DNA from: an uncultured Mediterraneibacter sp.
Lineage (GTDB): Bacteria; Bacillota; Clostridia; Lachnospirales; Lachnospiraceae
DNA length: 48,714 bases
Direction of reading: 5' to 3'
NCBI GenBank assembly: GCA_944376695.1
Contig: CALWDM010000013.1
Coordinates: 1 to 48,714, forward strand
The notes beneath the pieces are model-generated. The model searched no databases. It had not been told where the DNA came from and saw only the letters and a program-made list of their open reading frames with translations. This document shows positions 9,223-17,453 of the stretch, piece after piece. Each line of letters opens with the position of its first letter. The first letter of the stretch is position 1. A program made the position numbers and the translations under genes.

Positions 9223-9453
9223 TTATTCTTTTTCGTCCGGGATAATCAGTTCAGACCGTCCGGCCAGCTCGTCAAGAGTCACTTCGAAATAGTCGGCGAT
9301 CTTAATTAGCGCGAAGACATCAGGCAGTGTGACCCCGCGTTCATAGGCAGACAGGGTCTGCCTTCCGATATTGAGCTCTGAGGCAAGCACTGCCTGCTTC
9401 ATTTCCTGCTGTCTGCGCAGCCTTTTGATATTTTCACCAATCACATTTTTCAT
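9223..9453 (-). CDS. Small XRE-family transcriptional regulator
   Basis: 76 residues, essentially one Cro/CI helix-turn-helix: ENIKRLRRQQEMKQAVLASELNIGRQTLSAYERG, with a short acidic tail. Such single-domain XRE proteins bind short palindromes as dimers. It is convergent with uxaC and divergent from the second XRE gene at 9723. The ribosome site is weak. Its target is unknown; it could regulate itself, its neighbour or the uronate operon. Confidence 0.85.
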   Translation of the reverse strand: MKNVIGENIKRLRRQQEMKQAVLASELNIGRQTLSAYERGVTLPDVFALIKIADYFEVTLDELAGRSELIIPDEKE

Positions 9454-9621
9454 ATAGCAGCTTTCTGCCTGTCCGACACCGATTTTATTTTAGCACGCAA
9501 TTTATCCGTGAATAATGTATATCCAGATTATGAGTATACAGGTACACAAAAATATGGTACAGCCGGGGTTTTTTTCCAGAGCGGTCACGTGATTCGGCCT
9601 GCGGCGATTCTGGTGCATAAA

Positions 9622-9669
9622 ATGATATCCTGAATATGAGTGCTACAATACATTGCATTTGGATATCAT
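9622..9669. promoter_or_regulatory. Inverted repeat between divergent XRE genes, possible operator
   Basis: The intergenic stretch 9454-9722 holds a perfect 9-bp inverted repeat: ATGATATCC at 9622-9630 and GGATATCAT at 9661-9669, centres 39 bp apart. Spaced half-sites in the shared upstream region of two XRE genes suit a looping or paired-dimer operator. A TACAAT box at 9686-9691 could serve the plus-strand gene, though I see no good -35. Confidence 0.4.
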
Positions 9670-9722
9670 ACCCGTTTCTTTAGGATACAATAAATGTAAA
9701 ATATTAAGGGGTGTGAAGTACT

Positions 9723-10061
9723 TTGGATAACCGTGTGAGACAGCTGCGGTGCGAGAAGGGACTCAGACAGGAAGATCTTGCCGGGAAAATCAATGTTTCC
9801 CAGCAGACGATCAGCCGGATAGAAAACGGGATGAATTCAATTCCGGCTGATATTCTCATCCATTTGTCTAAGTTTTTTCGGGTATCAGCAGATTACATAT
9901 TAAAATTGTCCGACACAAGAGTGACACATGAATGTCGTATTGAAGTAGAGCGCAGAATAGAAAGGGGAAAGGATTTTTTCCTCGCTTTTGAGAAACTGAG
10001 CAGGACGAATCAGGAGCTGATTGCCTGCCTGATGAGACAGCTTGGGGAACAGCAGAAATAA
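9723..10061 (+). CDS. XRE-family transcriptional regulator
   Basis: 112 residues starting with TTG 9723 behind AAGGGGTGTGAAG. The helix-turn-helix lies at residues 4-58 (RQLRCEKGLRQEDLAGKI, then SQQTISRIENG), followed by a short helical C-terminal region. It is divergent from the smaller XRE gene. No nearby structural gene shows its target. Confidence 0.85.
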   Translation: MDNRVRQLRCEKGLRQEDLAGKINVSQQTISRIENGMNSIPADILIHLSKFFRVSADYILKLSDTRVTHECRIEVERRIERGKDFFLAFEKLSRTNQELIACLMRQLGEQQK

Positions 10062-10090
10062 ATTCGTCCATGGAAAGTAATAAAATGGTT

Positions 10091-10129
10091 AAAAAAGAAA
10101 GAATCTTTGAAGGATTTTTTCTTTTTTTT
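10091..10129. terminator. Intrinsic terminator after the XRE gene
   Basis: An A-rich arm (10091-10105) pairs with a T-rich arm ending in eight Ts, around a short TTTGAA-type loop. It can act on the plus strand after the XRE gene and separates it from the PPK2 gene. Confidence 0.6.
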
Positions 10130-10139
10130 ATGTATTATA

Positions 10140-10148
10140 TGGTATAAT
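10140..10148 (+). promoter_or_regulatory. Extended -10 promoter for the PPK2 gene
   Basis: TGG followed by TATAAT (10143-10148) forms an extended -10 element (TGnTATAAT). No good -35 is visible in the T-rich DNA upstream, which extended -10 promoters tolerate. It lies 58 bp before the PPK2 start codon. Confidence 0.5.
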
Positions 10149-10206
10149 TACAATAATTTAGACGAATAGGTCAATAATATCAGAATAAGAGAGGCGGAGG
10201 AAAGTT

Positions 10207-11760
10207 ATGCTGGAAAAAGTTGATCTTACAAAAAAATTATCAAAAGAAGAGTATAAGAAAAAAATGCCTCAGCTTGAGGCCCGGCTTGGACGGCTGCAAA
10301 GAGAATGCAAGGCGCTGGGAATCCCGATTATGATTGTTTTTGAAGGGTTCGGCGCATCAGGAAAAGGGCTACAGATCGGACGCCTGATCCAGAGTATGGA
10401 TCCCAGGGGCTTTGAGGTGCATCCGATCAAAAATGAGACAGAGGAAGAACGGATGCATCCGTTTATGTGGCGCTTCTGGACAAAGACGCCTGCCAGAGGC
10501 AGGATCGCGGTCTATGACGGGAGCTGGTACCGCAGAGTCCTTATCGACCGGTTTGAAAAACGGACGAAAAATAAGGAACTGGACGCTGCCTTCCACTCCA
10601 TCAATTCTTTTGAAGAACAGCTGGCAGAGGATGGAACTCTCATCATTAAACTCCTGCTGGATATTGACAGGAAGGAACAGAAAAAAAGATTTGACAGGCT
10701 GGAAAAGAAGAAAGAAACCGCATGGCGGGTGACACAGGGAGACAAAGAGCGGAATGTTCATTATGATGAATACGCCTCAATGATGGAAGATATGCTTTTT
10801 AAGACGGATACGGATTACGCGCCGTGGACCATCATTGAATCGATGGACAAACGTTTTGCCACACTTAAGATTTATACAACTGTAATCAGGGCCATGGCGG
10901 ACCAGATCGAAAAGGTACAGAAGGAAAAAGCAGAGAAAGAGGCGGAAAAGCTGGCGGATGCAGAGGCGTCATCAGACGGAAAGAAGGATGTGGTATCGGA
11001 GATCGCGAAGGAAGCAGATGAAGGGATGAAAGACCTGCAGGTGTCGATCCTGTCTAAAGCAGACCTGTCTCTTCGCTATACGCGGGAAGAATATAAAGAA
11101 AAACTGGTGAAACTGCAGAAGAAGATGGAGAAGCTCCACGGCGAACTGTACCGCAGAAGAATCCCTGTGGTGCTTGGTTTTGAAGGCTGGGATGCGGGAG
11201 GAAAAGGCGGCGCGATCAAACGGCTCACAGAGCGGATGGACGCCCGCGGTTATGTGGTGAATCCGACTGCATCGCCCAATGACATCGAAAAAGCACATCA
11301 TTATCTGTGGAGATTCTGGAGGGCGATGCCCAAAGACGGACATGTGGCGATCTTTGACCGCACATGGTACGGGCGGGTCATGGTGGAGAGAATCGAAGGA
11401 TTCTGCACTGCGGAGGAATGGAAGCGCGCGTATAAAGAAATCAATAATATGGAGAAAGATCTGCACGATGCGGGCGCTATTGTAATTAAATTCTGGATGC
11501 ACATCGATAAGGACGAGCAGGAGCGGCGTTTCAGGGAGCGTCAGGAGAATCCGGACAAACAGTGGAAAATTACGGATGAAGACTGGAGAAACAGAGAAAA
11601 ATGGGATCAGTACGAGGAGGCGGTCAATGAGATGCTGATGCGCACCTCAACAGATTATGCTCCCTGGATCGTTGTGGAAGGAAATGATAAGTATTATGCG
11701 AGGATCAGGGTGCTGCGGGCGGTTGTGGAGGCGATCGAGGCCCGGCTGAGAGAAGAATAG
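10207..11760 (+). CDS. pap: Tandem-domain polyphosphate kinase 2 (polyphosphate:AMP phosphotransferase type)
   Basis: 517 residues with two PPK2 domains in tandem, about 10-237 and 285-515, joined by a charged, probably helical linker (about 238-280). Two-domain class II PPK2 proteins such as PAP transfer phosphate from polyphosphate to AMP to make ADP. Walker A is GFGASGKG at 47-54 in domain 1 and GWDAGGKG at 327-334 in domain 2. Domain 2 keeps the standard DRTWYGRV motif (384-391), while domain 1 has DGSWYRRV (103-110), with Gly in place of the Arg. This suggests domain 2 is the main catalytic unit and domain 1 is divergent. It is cytoplasmic and monocistronic, with a GGAGG-like site before ATG 10207. 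Nucleotide preference (AMP or ADP) is inferred from architecture. Confidence 0.88.
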   Translation: MLEKVDLTKKLSKEEYKKKMPQLEARLGRLQRECKALGIPIMIVFEGFGASGKGLQIGRLIQSMDPRGFEVHPIKNETEEERMHPFMWRFWTKTPARGRIAVYDGSWYRRVLIDRFEKRTKNKELDAAFHSINSFEEQLAEDGTLIIKLLLDIDRKEQKKRFDRLEKKKETAWRVTQGDKERNVHYDEYASMMEDMLFKTDTDYAPWTIIESMDKRFATLKIYTTVIRAMADQIEKVQKEKAEKEAEKLADAEASSDGKKDVVSEIAKEADEGMKDLQVSILSKADLSLRYTREEYKEKLVKLQKKMEKLHGELYRRRIPVVLGFEGWDAGGKGGAIKRLTERMDARGYVVNPTASPNDIEKAHHYLWRFWRAMPKDGHVAIFDRTWYGRVMVERIEGFCTAEEWKRAYKEINNMEKDLHDAGAIVIKFWMHIDKDEQERRFRERQENPDKQWKITDEDWRNREKWDQYEEAVNEMLMRTSTDYAPWIVVEGNDKYYARIRVLRAVVEAIEARLREE

Positions 11761-11806
11761 AAAGAACAGGCGCAGTTCTTGAATTAACGGAAGGAGAGAA
11801 AATCCT

Positions 11807-12808
11807 ATGACCATCAGAGAGCAGCTTGAGGAACGCGAACTGGAATATTTGAGTCCATATGCCACTCTGAATAAAAATTCAAAAGGAAGGATGAGAGAGG
11901 AGCCCCAGTGTGATATCCGCCCGGTCTTCCAGAGAGACCGGGACCGGATCCTGCACTGTAAGGCATTCCGGAGACTGAAGCAGAAGACACAGGTTTTCCT
12001 GCTTCCGAAGGGAGATCATTACAGGACCCGTCTGACACATACACTGGAAGTGTCGCAGAACGCGAGGACGATCGCAAAAGCGCTGCGTCTGAATGAAGAT
12101 CTGGTGGAGGCCATCGCCCTGGGACATGACCTCGGGCACACGCCGTTTGGCCATGCCGGGGAGCGCGCCCTGAACACGGTTTATCATTTCTCCCATCACA
12201 GGCAGAGCCTGCGGGTCGTGGACTGCATTGAAAAAGAGGGAAGAGGACTGAACCTGACATGGGAAGTCAGGGACGGCATCCTGAATCATCAGACAGCCGG
12301 ACGCCCCCATACTCTGGAAGGGTGGGTGGTCCGCCTTTCAGACAAGCTTGCTTACATCTACCATGATATGGACGACGCGATCAGGGGAGAGATCCTCACG
12401 GAGGATGACATTCCGGCAGATATAAGGGCAGTGCTGGGAAATTCATGCAAAGAACGGCTGAACCGGCTGATCCACGATGTGGTGACGAACAGCATGGACC
12501 GCCCCGAGATCAGGATGTCGCCCCGTGTGGAAAAAGCGATGGCAGATCTCCGGGCATTTATGTTTGAGCATGTCTACCTCAACCCGAAAGCAAAGGGCGA
12601 AGAAGATAAGGCGGTGCATATGATCGAGCAGCTCTTTGATTATTATACAAGACATCCCTGCGATATGCCCGGGCAGTTTAAACATGCTCTGGAAAATTCT
12701 GATACAGACAGAGAACAGATCGTCTGTGATTACATAGCGGGAATGACAGACTCTTATGCGGTGAAAAAATTTCAGGATTTGTTTGTCCCGGAAGCGTGGA
12801 AAGTATGA
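11807..12808 (+). CDS. dgt: dGTPase-like HD-domain triphosphohydrolase
   Basis: 333 residues, the short dGTPase-like form common in Firmicutes. Enzymes of this group hydrolyse dNTPs to deoxynucleosides and triphosphate. HD-domain metal residues are visible in RTRLTHTLEVSQ (about residues 67-78) and ALGHDLGHTPFGHAGE (about 104-119). It lies directly upstream of dnaG-rpoD, a common clostridial order that ties it to nucleotide pool control near replication genes. AAGGAGAG precedes ATG 11807. Substrate preference among dNTPs is not certain. Confidence 0.92.
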   Translation: MTIREQLEERELEYLSPYATLNKNSKGRMREEPQCDIRPVFQRDRDRILHCKAFRRLKQKTQVFLLPKGDHYRTRLTHTLEVSQNARTIAKALRLNEDLVEAIALGHDLGHTPFGHAGERALNTVYHFSHHRQSLRVVDCIEKEGRGLNLTWEVRDGILNHQTAGRPHTLEGWVVRLSDKLAYIYHDMDDAIRGEILTEDDIPADIRAVLGNSCKERLNRLIHDVVTNSMDRPEIRMSPRVEKAMADLRAFMFEHVYLNPKAKGEEDKAVHMIEQLFDYYTRHPCDMPGQFKHALENSDTDREQIVCDYIAGMTDSYAVKKFQDLFVPEAWKV

Positions 12809-12892
12809 GGCGGTGAAAAATTTAAAAAAATAAAGGAAAGAAAAAACTTTTGTCGAATATATATTATAGGGTATTCTTTATGGAGGCGAAGC

Positions 12893-14668
12893 ATGTACTA
12901 TCCGGATGAGCTGATCGAAGAGATAAGGACAAGAAATGATATAGTAGATGTGATATCCGGATACGTCCGGCTGCAGAAAAAGGGCAGTTCCTATTTTGGG
13001 CTGTGCCCCTTTCACAACGAAAAATCCCCTTCGTTTTCCGTGAGCAGACAGAAGCAGATGTATTACTGTTTCGGATGCGGGGCGGGAGGCAACGTGTATA
13101 CGTTCCTCATGGAATATGAGAACTTTTCTTTTGTGGAGGCAGTGAAATACCTGGCGGACAGGGCGGGGATCGAGCTTCCGGAGGAGGAATACTCGAAAGA
13201 GGCAAAAGCAAGGGCAGACCTGAAGACATCGATCCTGGAAGTGAATAAGACTGCCGCAAAATATTTTTACGCCCAGCTCAAATCCGAGAGAGGGCTCCAG
13301 GCGTATACATATCTGAAGGACAGGGGCCTGTCCGATGAGACGATCACAGCGTTCGGCCTGGGATATTCCAATAAATACAGCGATGACCTGTATAAGTATC
13401 TCAGAGGGAAAGGGTACGGAGAGGAGCTGATCCGGCAGGCGGGACTGGTAAATACAGACGAGAAGCATGGAGTGTATGACAAGTTCTGGAACCGGGTCAT
13501 CTTCCCGATCATGGATGTGAACAGCCGGGTCATCGGTTTCGGCGGGCGGGTCATGGGCGATGCAAAACCCAAATACCTGAATTCCCCGGAAACTCCGGTC
13601 TTTGATAAGAGCCGGAACCTGTATGGACTGAACAGGGCCAGAACATCAAGAAAGGCATATTTCCTTCTCTGCGAAGGATATATGGATGTAATCTCCCTGC
13701 ATCAGGCAGGATTTACAAATGCGGTGGCGTCGCTTGGGACAGCGCTCACACCGGGACACGCTTCTCTGATCAAACGGTACGTTCAGGAGGTATACCTGAC
13801 ATATGACAGCGATGACGCAGGAACGCGCGCTGCGCTCCGAGCGGTGCCGATCCTGAGGGAAGCGGGGATCTCTGCGAAGGTGGTGCGGATGGATCCTTAT
13901 AAAGATCCGGATGAATTCATCAAAAACCTGGGTGCGGAGGAATATGAAAAGCGGATCCGGAATGCGCGGAACGGCTTTCTGTTTACCCTTGAGATGCTGG
14001 AAAGGGAATATGATATGGCATCTCCGGAGGGGAAGACCGATTTCTTCCGGGAGACGGCAAGGCGTCTGCTGAGTTTTGAGGATGAGCTTGAGCGGAATAA
14101 TTACATAGAGGCTGTATCCTCCGCCTATAAAGTCAGCAGAGAGAGTCTGGAAAAGCTGGTCTCCAGGGCTGCGGTCAGCGCCGGACTGGCAAAGCCGGTC
14201 AGCCGCCCGAAGCGGGCGGAGGGCACAGAAAAATCAAAGGAGGATGGCATCCTGACATCTCAGAAAGCGCTCCTTACCTGGATGATCGAAAGCGAAAAGC
14301 TGTACAGAACGATCAGCAGCCTGATCAGCCCGGATGATTTTACTGAAGGCATATACCGCACAGTGGCGGAGTTATTGTATGAACAGCATGAAAACGGCGG
14401 CCTGGACCCGGCGAAGATACTGGACCACTTTACGGAGGAAGCGGAGCACAGGGAGGCTGCTTCCCTCTTTCACACAAAGATACGGGAGCTGCACTCAAAA
14501 GAAGAAGAGGCACAGGCGCTCAAAGAGATTATACTGAGAGTCAAAGCACACGGCATCGATGCGAAGACATCAGAGCTGGATCCCACAGATATGGCGGGAT
14601 TACAGCGTCTGATGGAAGAGAAGCGAAAGCTGGAGGACCTCAGAACACTGCATATTTCTATTGATTAA
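12893..14668 (+). CDS. dnaG: DNA primase
   Basis: 591 residues. It synthesises RNA primers at the replication fork in contact with DnaB helicase. The N-terminal CHC2 zinc finger is CPFHNEKSPSF...YYCFGCGAGG (about residues 40-67), followed by the catalytic core with the TOPRIM motif CEGYMDVISL (about 258-267) and YDSDDAG (about 304-310). The C-terminal helicase-interaction region spans roughly 450-591. A GGAGGCG ribosome site precedes ATG 12893. It is followed 57 bp later by rpoD, the classical macromolecular synthesis operon order. Confidence 0.97.
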   Translation: MYYPDELIEEIRTRNDIVDVISGYVRLQKKGSSYFGLCPFHNEKSPSFSVSRQKQMYYCFGCGAGGNVYTFLMEYENFSFVEAVKYLADRAGIELPEEEYSKEAKARADLKTSILEVNKTAAKYFYAQLKSERGLQAYTYLKDRGLSDETITAFGLGYSNKYSDDLYKYLRGKGYGEELIRQAGLVNTDEKHGVYDKFWNRVIFPIMDVNSRVIGFGGRVMGDAKPKYLNSPETPVFDKSRNLYGLNRARTSRKAYFLLCEGYMDVISLHQAGFTNAVASLGTALTPGHASLIKRYVQEVYLTYDSDDAGTRAALRAVPILREAGISAKVVRMDPYKDPDEFIKNLGAEEYEKRIRNARNGFLFTLEMLEREYDMASPEGKTDFFRETARRLLSFEDELERNNYIEAVSSAYKVSRESLEKLVSRAAVSAGLAKPVSRPKRAEGTEKSKEDGILTSQKALLTWMIESEKLYRTISSLISPDDFTEGIYRTVAELLYEQHENGGLDPAKILDHFTEEAEHREAASLFHTKIRELHSKEEEAQALKEIILRVKAHGIDAKTSELDPTDMAGLQRLMEEKRKLEDLRTLHISID

Positions 14669-14725
14669 GGATAAAATAAAACAAGATAGCCCGCGCTCCC
14701 GCGCCGGCGAAGGAAGGATGGACAC

Positions 14726-15841
14726 ATGGAAGAAAACACACAGAAATTTCTGGAAAGAATGAAGGAACTCGTAGCGCTCGGGAAAAAGAAAAAAAGTGTG
14801 CTGGAAGTTCAGGAGATCAATGATTTCTTTGCAGATATCGTATTGAGTCCAGAGCAGATGGAAAAGGTGTTCGACTATCTGGAGGCAAATAATATTGACG
14901 TGCTCCGGATCAGCGCGGATGTGGATGACACAGACGTGGATATCGACGATATGATATCCGGCGAGGATGAGGTAGACATGGAACATATCGACCTATCCGT
15001 GCCGGAGGGTGTGAGCATCGAAGATCCGGTCCGCATGTATCTGAAAGAGATCGGAAAAGTCCCCCTTCTGAATGCGGAAAGGGAGATCGAGCTTGCAAAA
15101 AGAATGGAAGAAGGAGACGAGGAGGCGAAAAAAGAACTCGCGGAGGCAAACCTTCGTCTTGTCGTCAGCATTGCAAAAAGGTATGTGGGAAGAGGCATGC
15201 TTTTCCTTGACCTGATCCAGGAGGGAAACCTGGGACTGATCAAGGCGGTTGAGAAATTTGATTACCACAAAGGATATAAATTCAGTACGTATGCTACATG
15301 GTGGATCCGCCAGGCGATCACAAGGGCCATCGCGGACCAGGCGAGAACGATCCGTATCCCGGTGCATATGGTAGAGACGATCAACAAGCTGATCCGTGTG
15401 TCCCGCCAGCTCCTTCAGGAGCTGGGGAGGGAGCCGCTCCCGGAAGAGATCGCAAAGGAGCTGGACATGCCTGTGGAGCGTGTGCGGGAGATCCTTAAGA
15501 TTTCTCAGGAACCGGTATCTCTGGAGACTCCGATCGGAGAGGAGGAGGACAGCCATCTGGGCGATTTCATCCAGGATGACAATGTGCCGGTGCCGGCAGA
15601 GGCGGCTGCACAGACTCTCTTAAAGGAGCAGCTCGACGAGGTGCTTGATACTCTGACCGAGAGAGAGCAGAAAGTTCTCAGACTCCGTTTCGGGATGAAT
15701 GACGGAAGAGCGCGCACACTGGAGGAAGTAGGAAAGGAGTTTGACGTGACGAGAGAGCGAATCCGTCAGATCGAGGCGAAAGCGCTCCGGAAACTCCGCC
15801 ATCCGAGCAGGAGCAGAAAATTAAGAGATTACCTTGACTGA
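14726..15841 (+). CDS. rpoD: Housekeeping RNA polymerase sigma factor (sigma-A/RpoD)
   Basis: 371 residues, typical of the compact Firmicute sigma-A. The order is a short acidic region 1.1 (about 1-85), region 1.2 ([16 protein letters not shown]), region 2 with the -10-binding helices ([20 protein letters not shown]), region 3 and region 4.2 with its helix-turn-helix ([20 protein letters not shown]). The protein ends in the usual [18 protein letters not shown] precedes ATG 14726. The -10/-35 boxes called in this window match what this factor should recognise. Confidence 0.98.
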   Translation: MEENTQKFLERMKELVALGKKKKSVLEVQEINDFFADIVLSPEQMEKVFDYLEANNIDVLRISADVDDTDVDIDDMISGEDEVDMEHIDLSVPEGVSIEDPVRMYLKEIGKVPLLNAEREIELAKRMEEGDEEAKKELAEANLRLVVSIAKRYVGRGMLFLDLIQEGNLGLIKAVEKFDYHKGYKFSTYATWWIRQAITRAIADQARTIRIPVHMVETINKLIRVSRQLLQELGREPLPEEIAKELDMPVERVREILKISQEPVSLETPIGEEEDSHLGDFIQDDNVPVPAEAAAQTLLKEQLDEVLDTLTEREQKVLRLRFGMNDGRARTLEEVGKEFDVTRERIRQIEAKALRKLRHPSRSRKLRDYLD

Positions 15842-15899
15842 AAGCCCTCGGGGACCGGGCGCGGGAAACCTGGGCTGTCACAGAGACACGGGGAAATGT

Positions 15900-16646
15900 A
15901 TGGAATTATCAAAGAGACTTCAGGCGGTCGCAGGACTTGTGACCGCCGGGTCTGTGCTGGCGGATATCGGTACAGACCATGCTTATATCCCGATCTGGCT
16001 TGCGGAGAACGGACGGATCAGAGGGGCGGTGGCAATGGATGTGAACCGCGGTCCTTTGGATAGGGCGGAAGAGAATATACGGGAGCACGGACTGGAAGAC
16101 CGGATCCGCACAAGGCTGTCGGACGGATTCGCGGCGCTGGAGCCGGGGGAAGCGGACTGCGCCGTGATCGCCGGCATGGGAGGCGGGCTGACAGTGCGCA
16201 TCCTGAAGGAAGGGATAGCGCTTGTCAGGACGCTGAAAGAATGTATACTTCAGCCTCAGTCAGAGATCGAAAAAGTGAGAGCCTTTCTTTTAGAGGAAGG
16301 TTTTTTGTTTCTCTCAGAAGAGATGGTGGAAGAGGACGGCAAATACTATCCCATGATGAAGGTCGCCTGCCAGGGGAGAAAAGAAAGCCTGAAAACGGAT
16401 GAGGATCCAGCGGCGGAGGACCGGCGTGGAAACGACTGGGATGAGACGGAGCTGTTATATGGGAGATATCTTCTGCGGGACAGGAATCCTGTGCTCAGGC
16501 AGTACCTGGAGCGCGAGATACATATAAAACAGCAGATCCTGAAGGGGATCGCGGATCAGGATTCCCCGAGGATAGCTGCGAGGAAGCAGGAACTGGAAAA
16601 AGAGATCAGAAAAGCAGAGAAAGGGCTGGTGTATTATGCTGTGTAA
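15900..16646 (+). CDS. trmK: tRNA (adenine(22)-N(1))-methyltransferase
   Basis: 248 residues from ATG 15900 (MELSKRLQAVAGLV, the usual family start, with GGGGA upstream); the frame is open further back to 15834. The S-adenosylmethionine motif I region reads VLADIGTDHAYIPIWLAE (about residues 20-37), and VIAGMGGGLTVRIL (about 98-111) carries the catalytic-loop signature. The family methylates A22 of tRNAs. It sits after rpoD and overlaps the Nif3-like gene by 11 bp, the order of yqfN-yqfO in Bacillus. Confidence 0.92.
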   Translation: MELSKRLQAVAGLVTAGSVLADIGTDHAYIPIWLAENGRIRGAVAMDVNRGPLDRAEENIREHGLEDRIRTRLSDGFAALEPGEADCAVIAGMGGGLTVRILKEGIALVRTLKECILQPQSEIEKVRAFLLEEGFLFLSEEMVEEDGKYYPMMKVACQGRKESLKTDEDPAAEDRRGNDWDETELLYGRYLLRDRNPVLRQYLEREIHIKQQILKGIADQDSPRIAARKQELEKEIRKAEKGLVYYAV

Positions 16647-17418
16647 AGAGATCGTACAGGTGATAGAGGCTGCTTATCCGAGGGAGGCTGCTCTGGATTT
16701 TGACAACGTGGGCCTGCTTGCCGGGAGGGCGGAAAAAGAAGTTAAGAGAGTATATATCGCGCTGGATGCGACGGACGCTGTCATCGACCGCGCGGTTGAG
16801 GCGGGGGCGGATATGCTCATTACGCACCATCCGCTGATCTTCTCCCCGCTGAAAAAAGTGACGGATGAAGATTTTATAAGCAGGAGAGTTGTGAAACTGA
16901 TCCAAAATGATATTTCTTATTATGCAATGCACACGAATTACGATGTGCTCGGCATGGCAGAGCTTGCGGAAAAGCTCCTGGACATCCGCAATACCGAAGT
17001 GCTGGATATCACAATGGAAAAGGACGGGAAGACGGAAGGGATCGGCAGGATCGGCGAGCTTGAAAGGCCCATGACGCTGGAGGAATGCTGCGTCTATGTA
17101 AAGCATAGACTGAATCTGGGGAGCCTGAAAGTATTCGGGGATATGCAGGCGGAAGTCTCCAGGCTCGCCATCTTCCCCGGATCCGGGAAAACTGCCGTCG
17201 CAGCCGCGATCGCAAAAGGGGCGGATGTGCTCGTGACAGGGGATATCGGGCATCACGACGGGCTGGATGCCGTAGAGCAGGGACTGTGCGTCATTGATGC
17301 GGGACATTACGGGACAGAATATATTTTTATCGAGGATATGAGAAAATTTCTGGAAGATAAGTTGTCTGTGCTTGATGTCATAACGATGCCTGTGATTCAT
17401 CCGTTTCAGGTTATATAA
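16636..17418 (+). CDS. Nif3-like dinuclear metal centre protein (DUF34)
   Basis: 260 residues, the short form lacking the inserted PII-like domain of Bacillus YqfO. Metal-ligand motifs are ITHHPLIF (about residues 56-63), HTNYDVL (about 98-104), and GDIGHHD and DAGHYGTEYIF near the C-terminus. The family forms ring-shaped hexamers with two metal ions per subunit and has been linked to GTP cyclohydrolase 1 type 2-like or metal-insertion roles; the physiological reaction is not settled. It overlaps the end of trmK, implying translational coupling. Confidence 0.9.
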   Translation: MLCKEIVQVIEAAYPREAALDFDNVGLLAGRAEKEVKRVYIALDATDAVIDRAVEAGADMLITHHPLIFSPLKKVTDEDFISRRVVKLIQNDISYYAMHTNYDVLGMAELAEKLLDIRNTEVLDITMEKDGKTEGIGRIGELERPMTLEECCVYVKHRLNLGSLKVFGDMQAEVSRLAIFPGSGKTAVAAAIAKGADVLVTGDIGHHDGLDAVEQGLCVIDAGHYGTEYIFIEDMRKFLEDKLSVLDVITMPVIHPFQVI

Positions 17419-17453
17419 ATCTCAGTTCATATAAAGAATAAGGAGGGGCAGAT

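Noticed and set aside
12850..12877. Promoter for dnaG (TTGTCG, 16 bp, TATTCT)
   Set aside because: The predicted start would fall on or just before the ribosome site at 12881-12887, leaving almost no leader; dnaG can be read through from dgt.
12878..13468. 196-codon minus-strand open frame across the dnaG zinc-finger region
   Set aside because: It is the antisense shadow of dnaG, has no family-like motif and the plus strand encodes an unmistakable primase.
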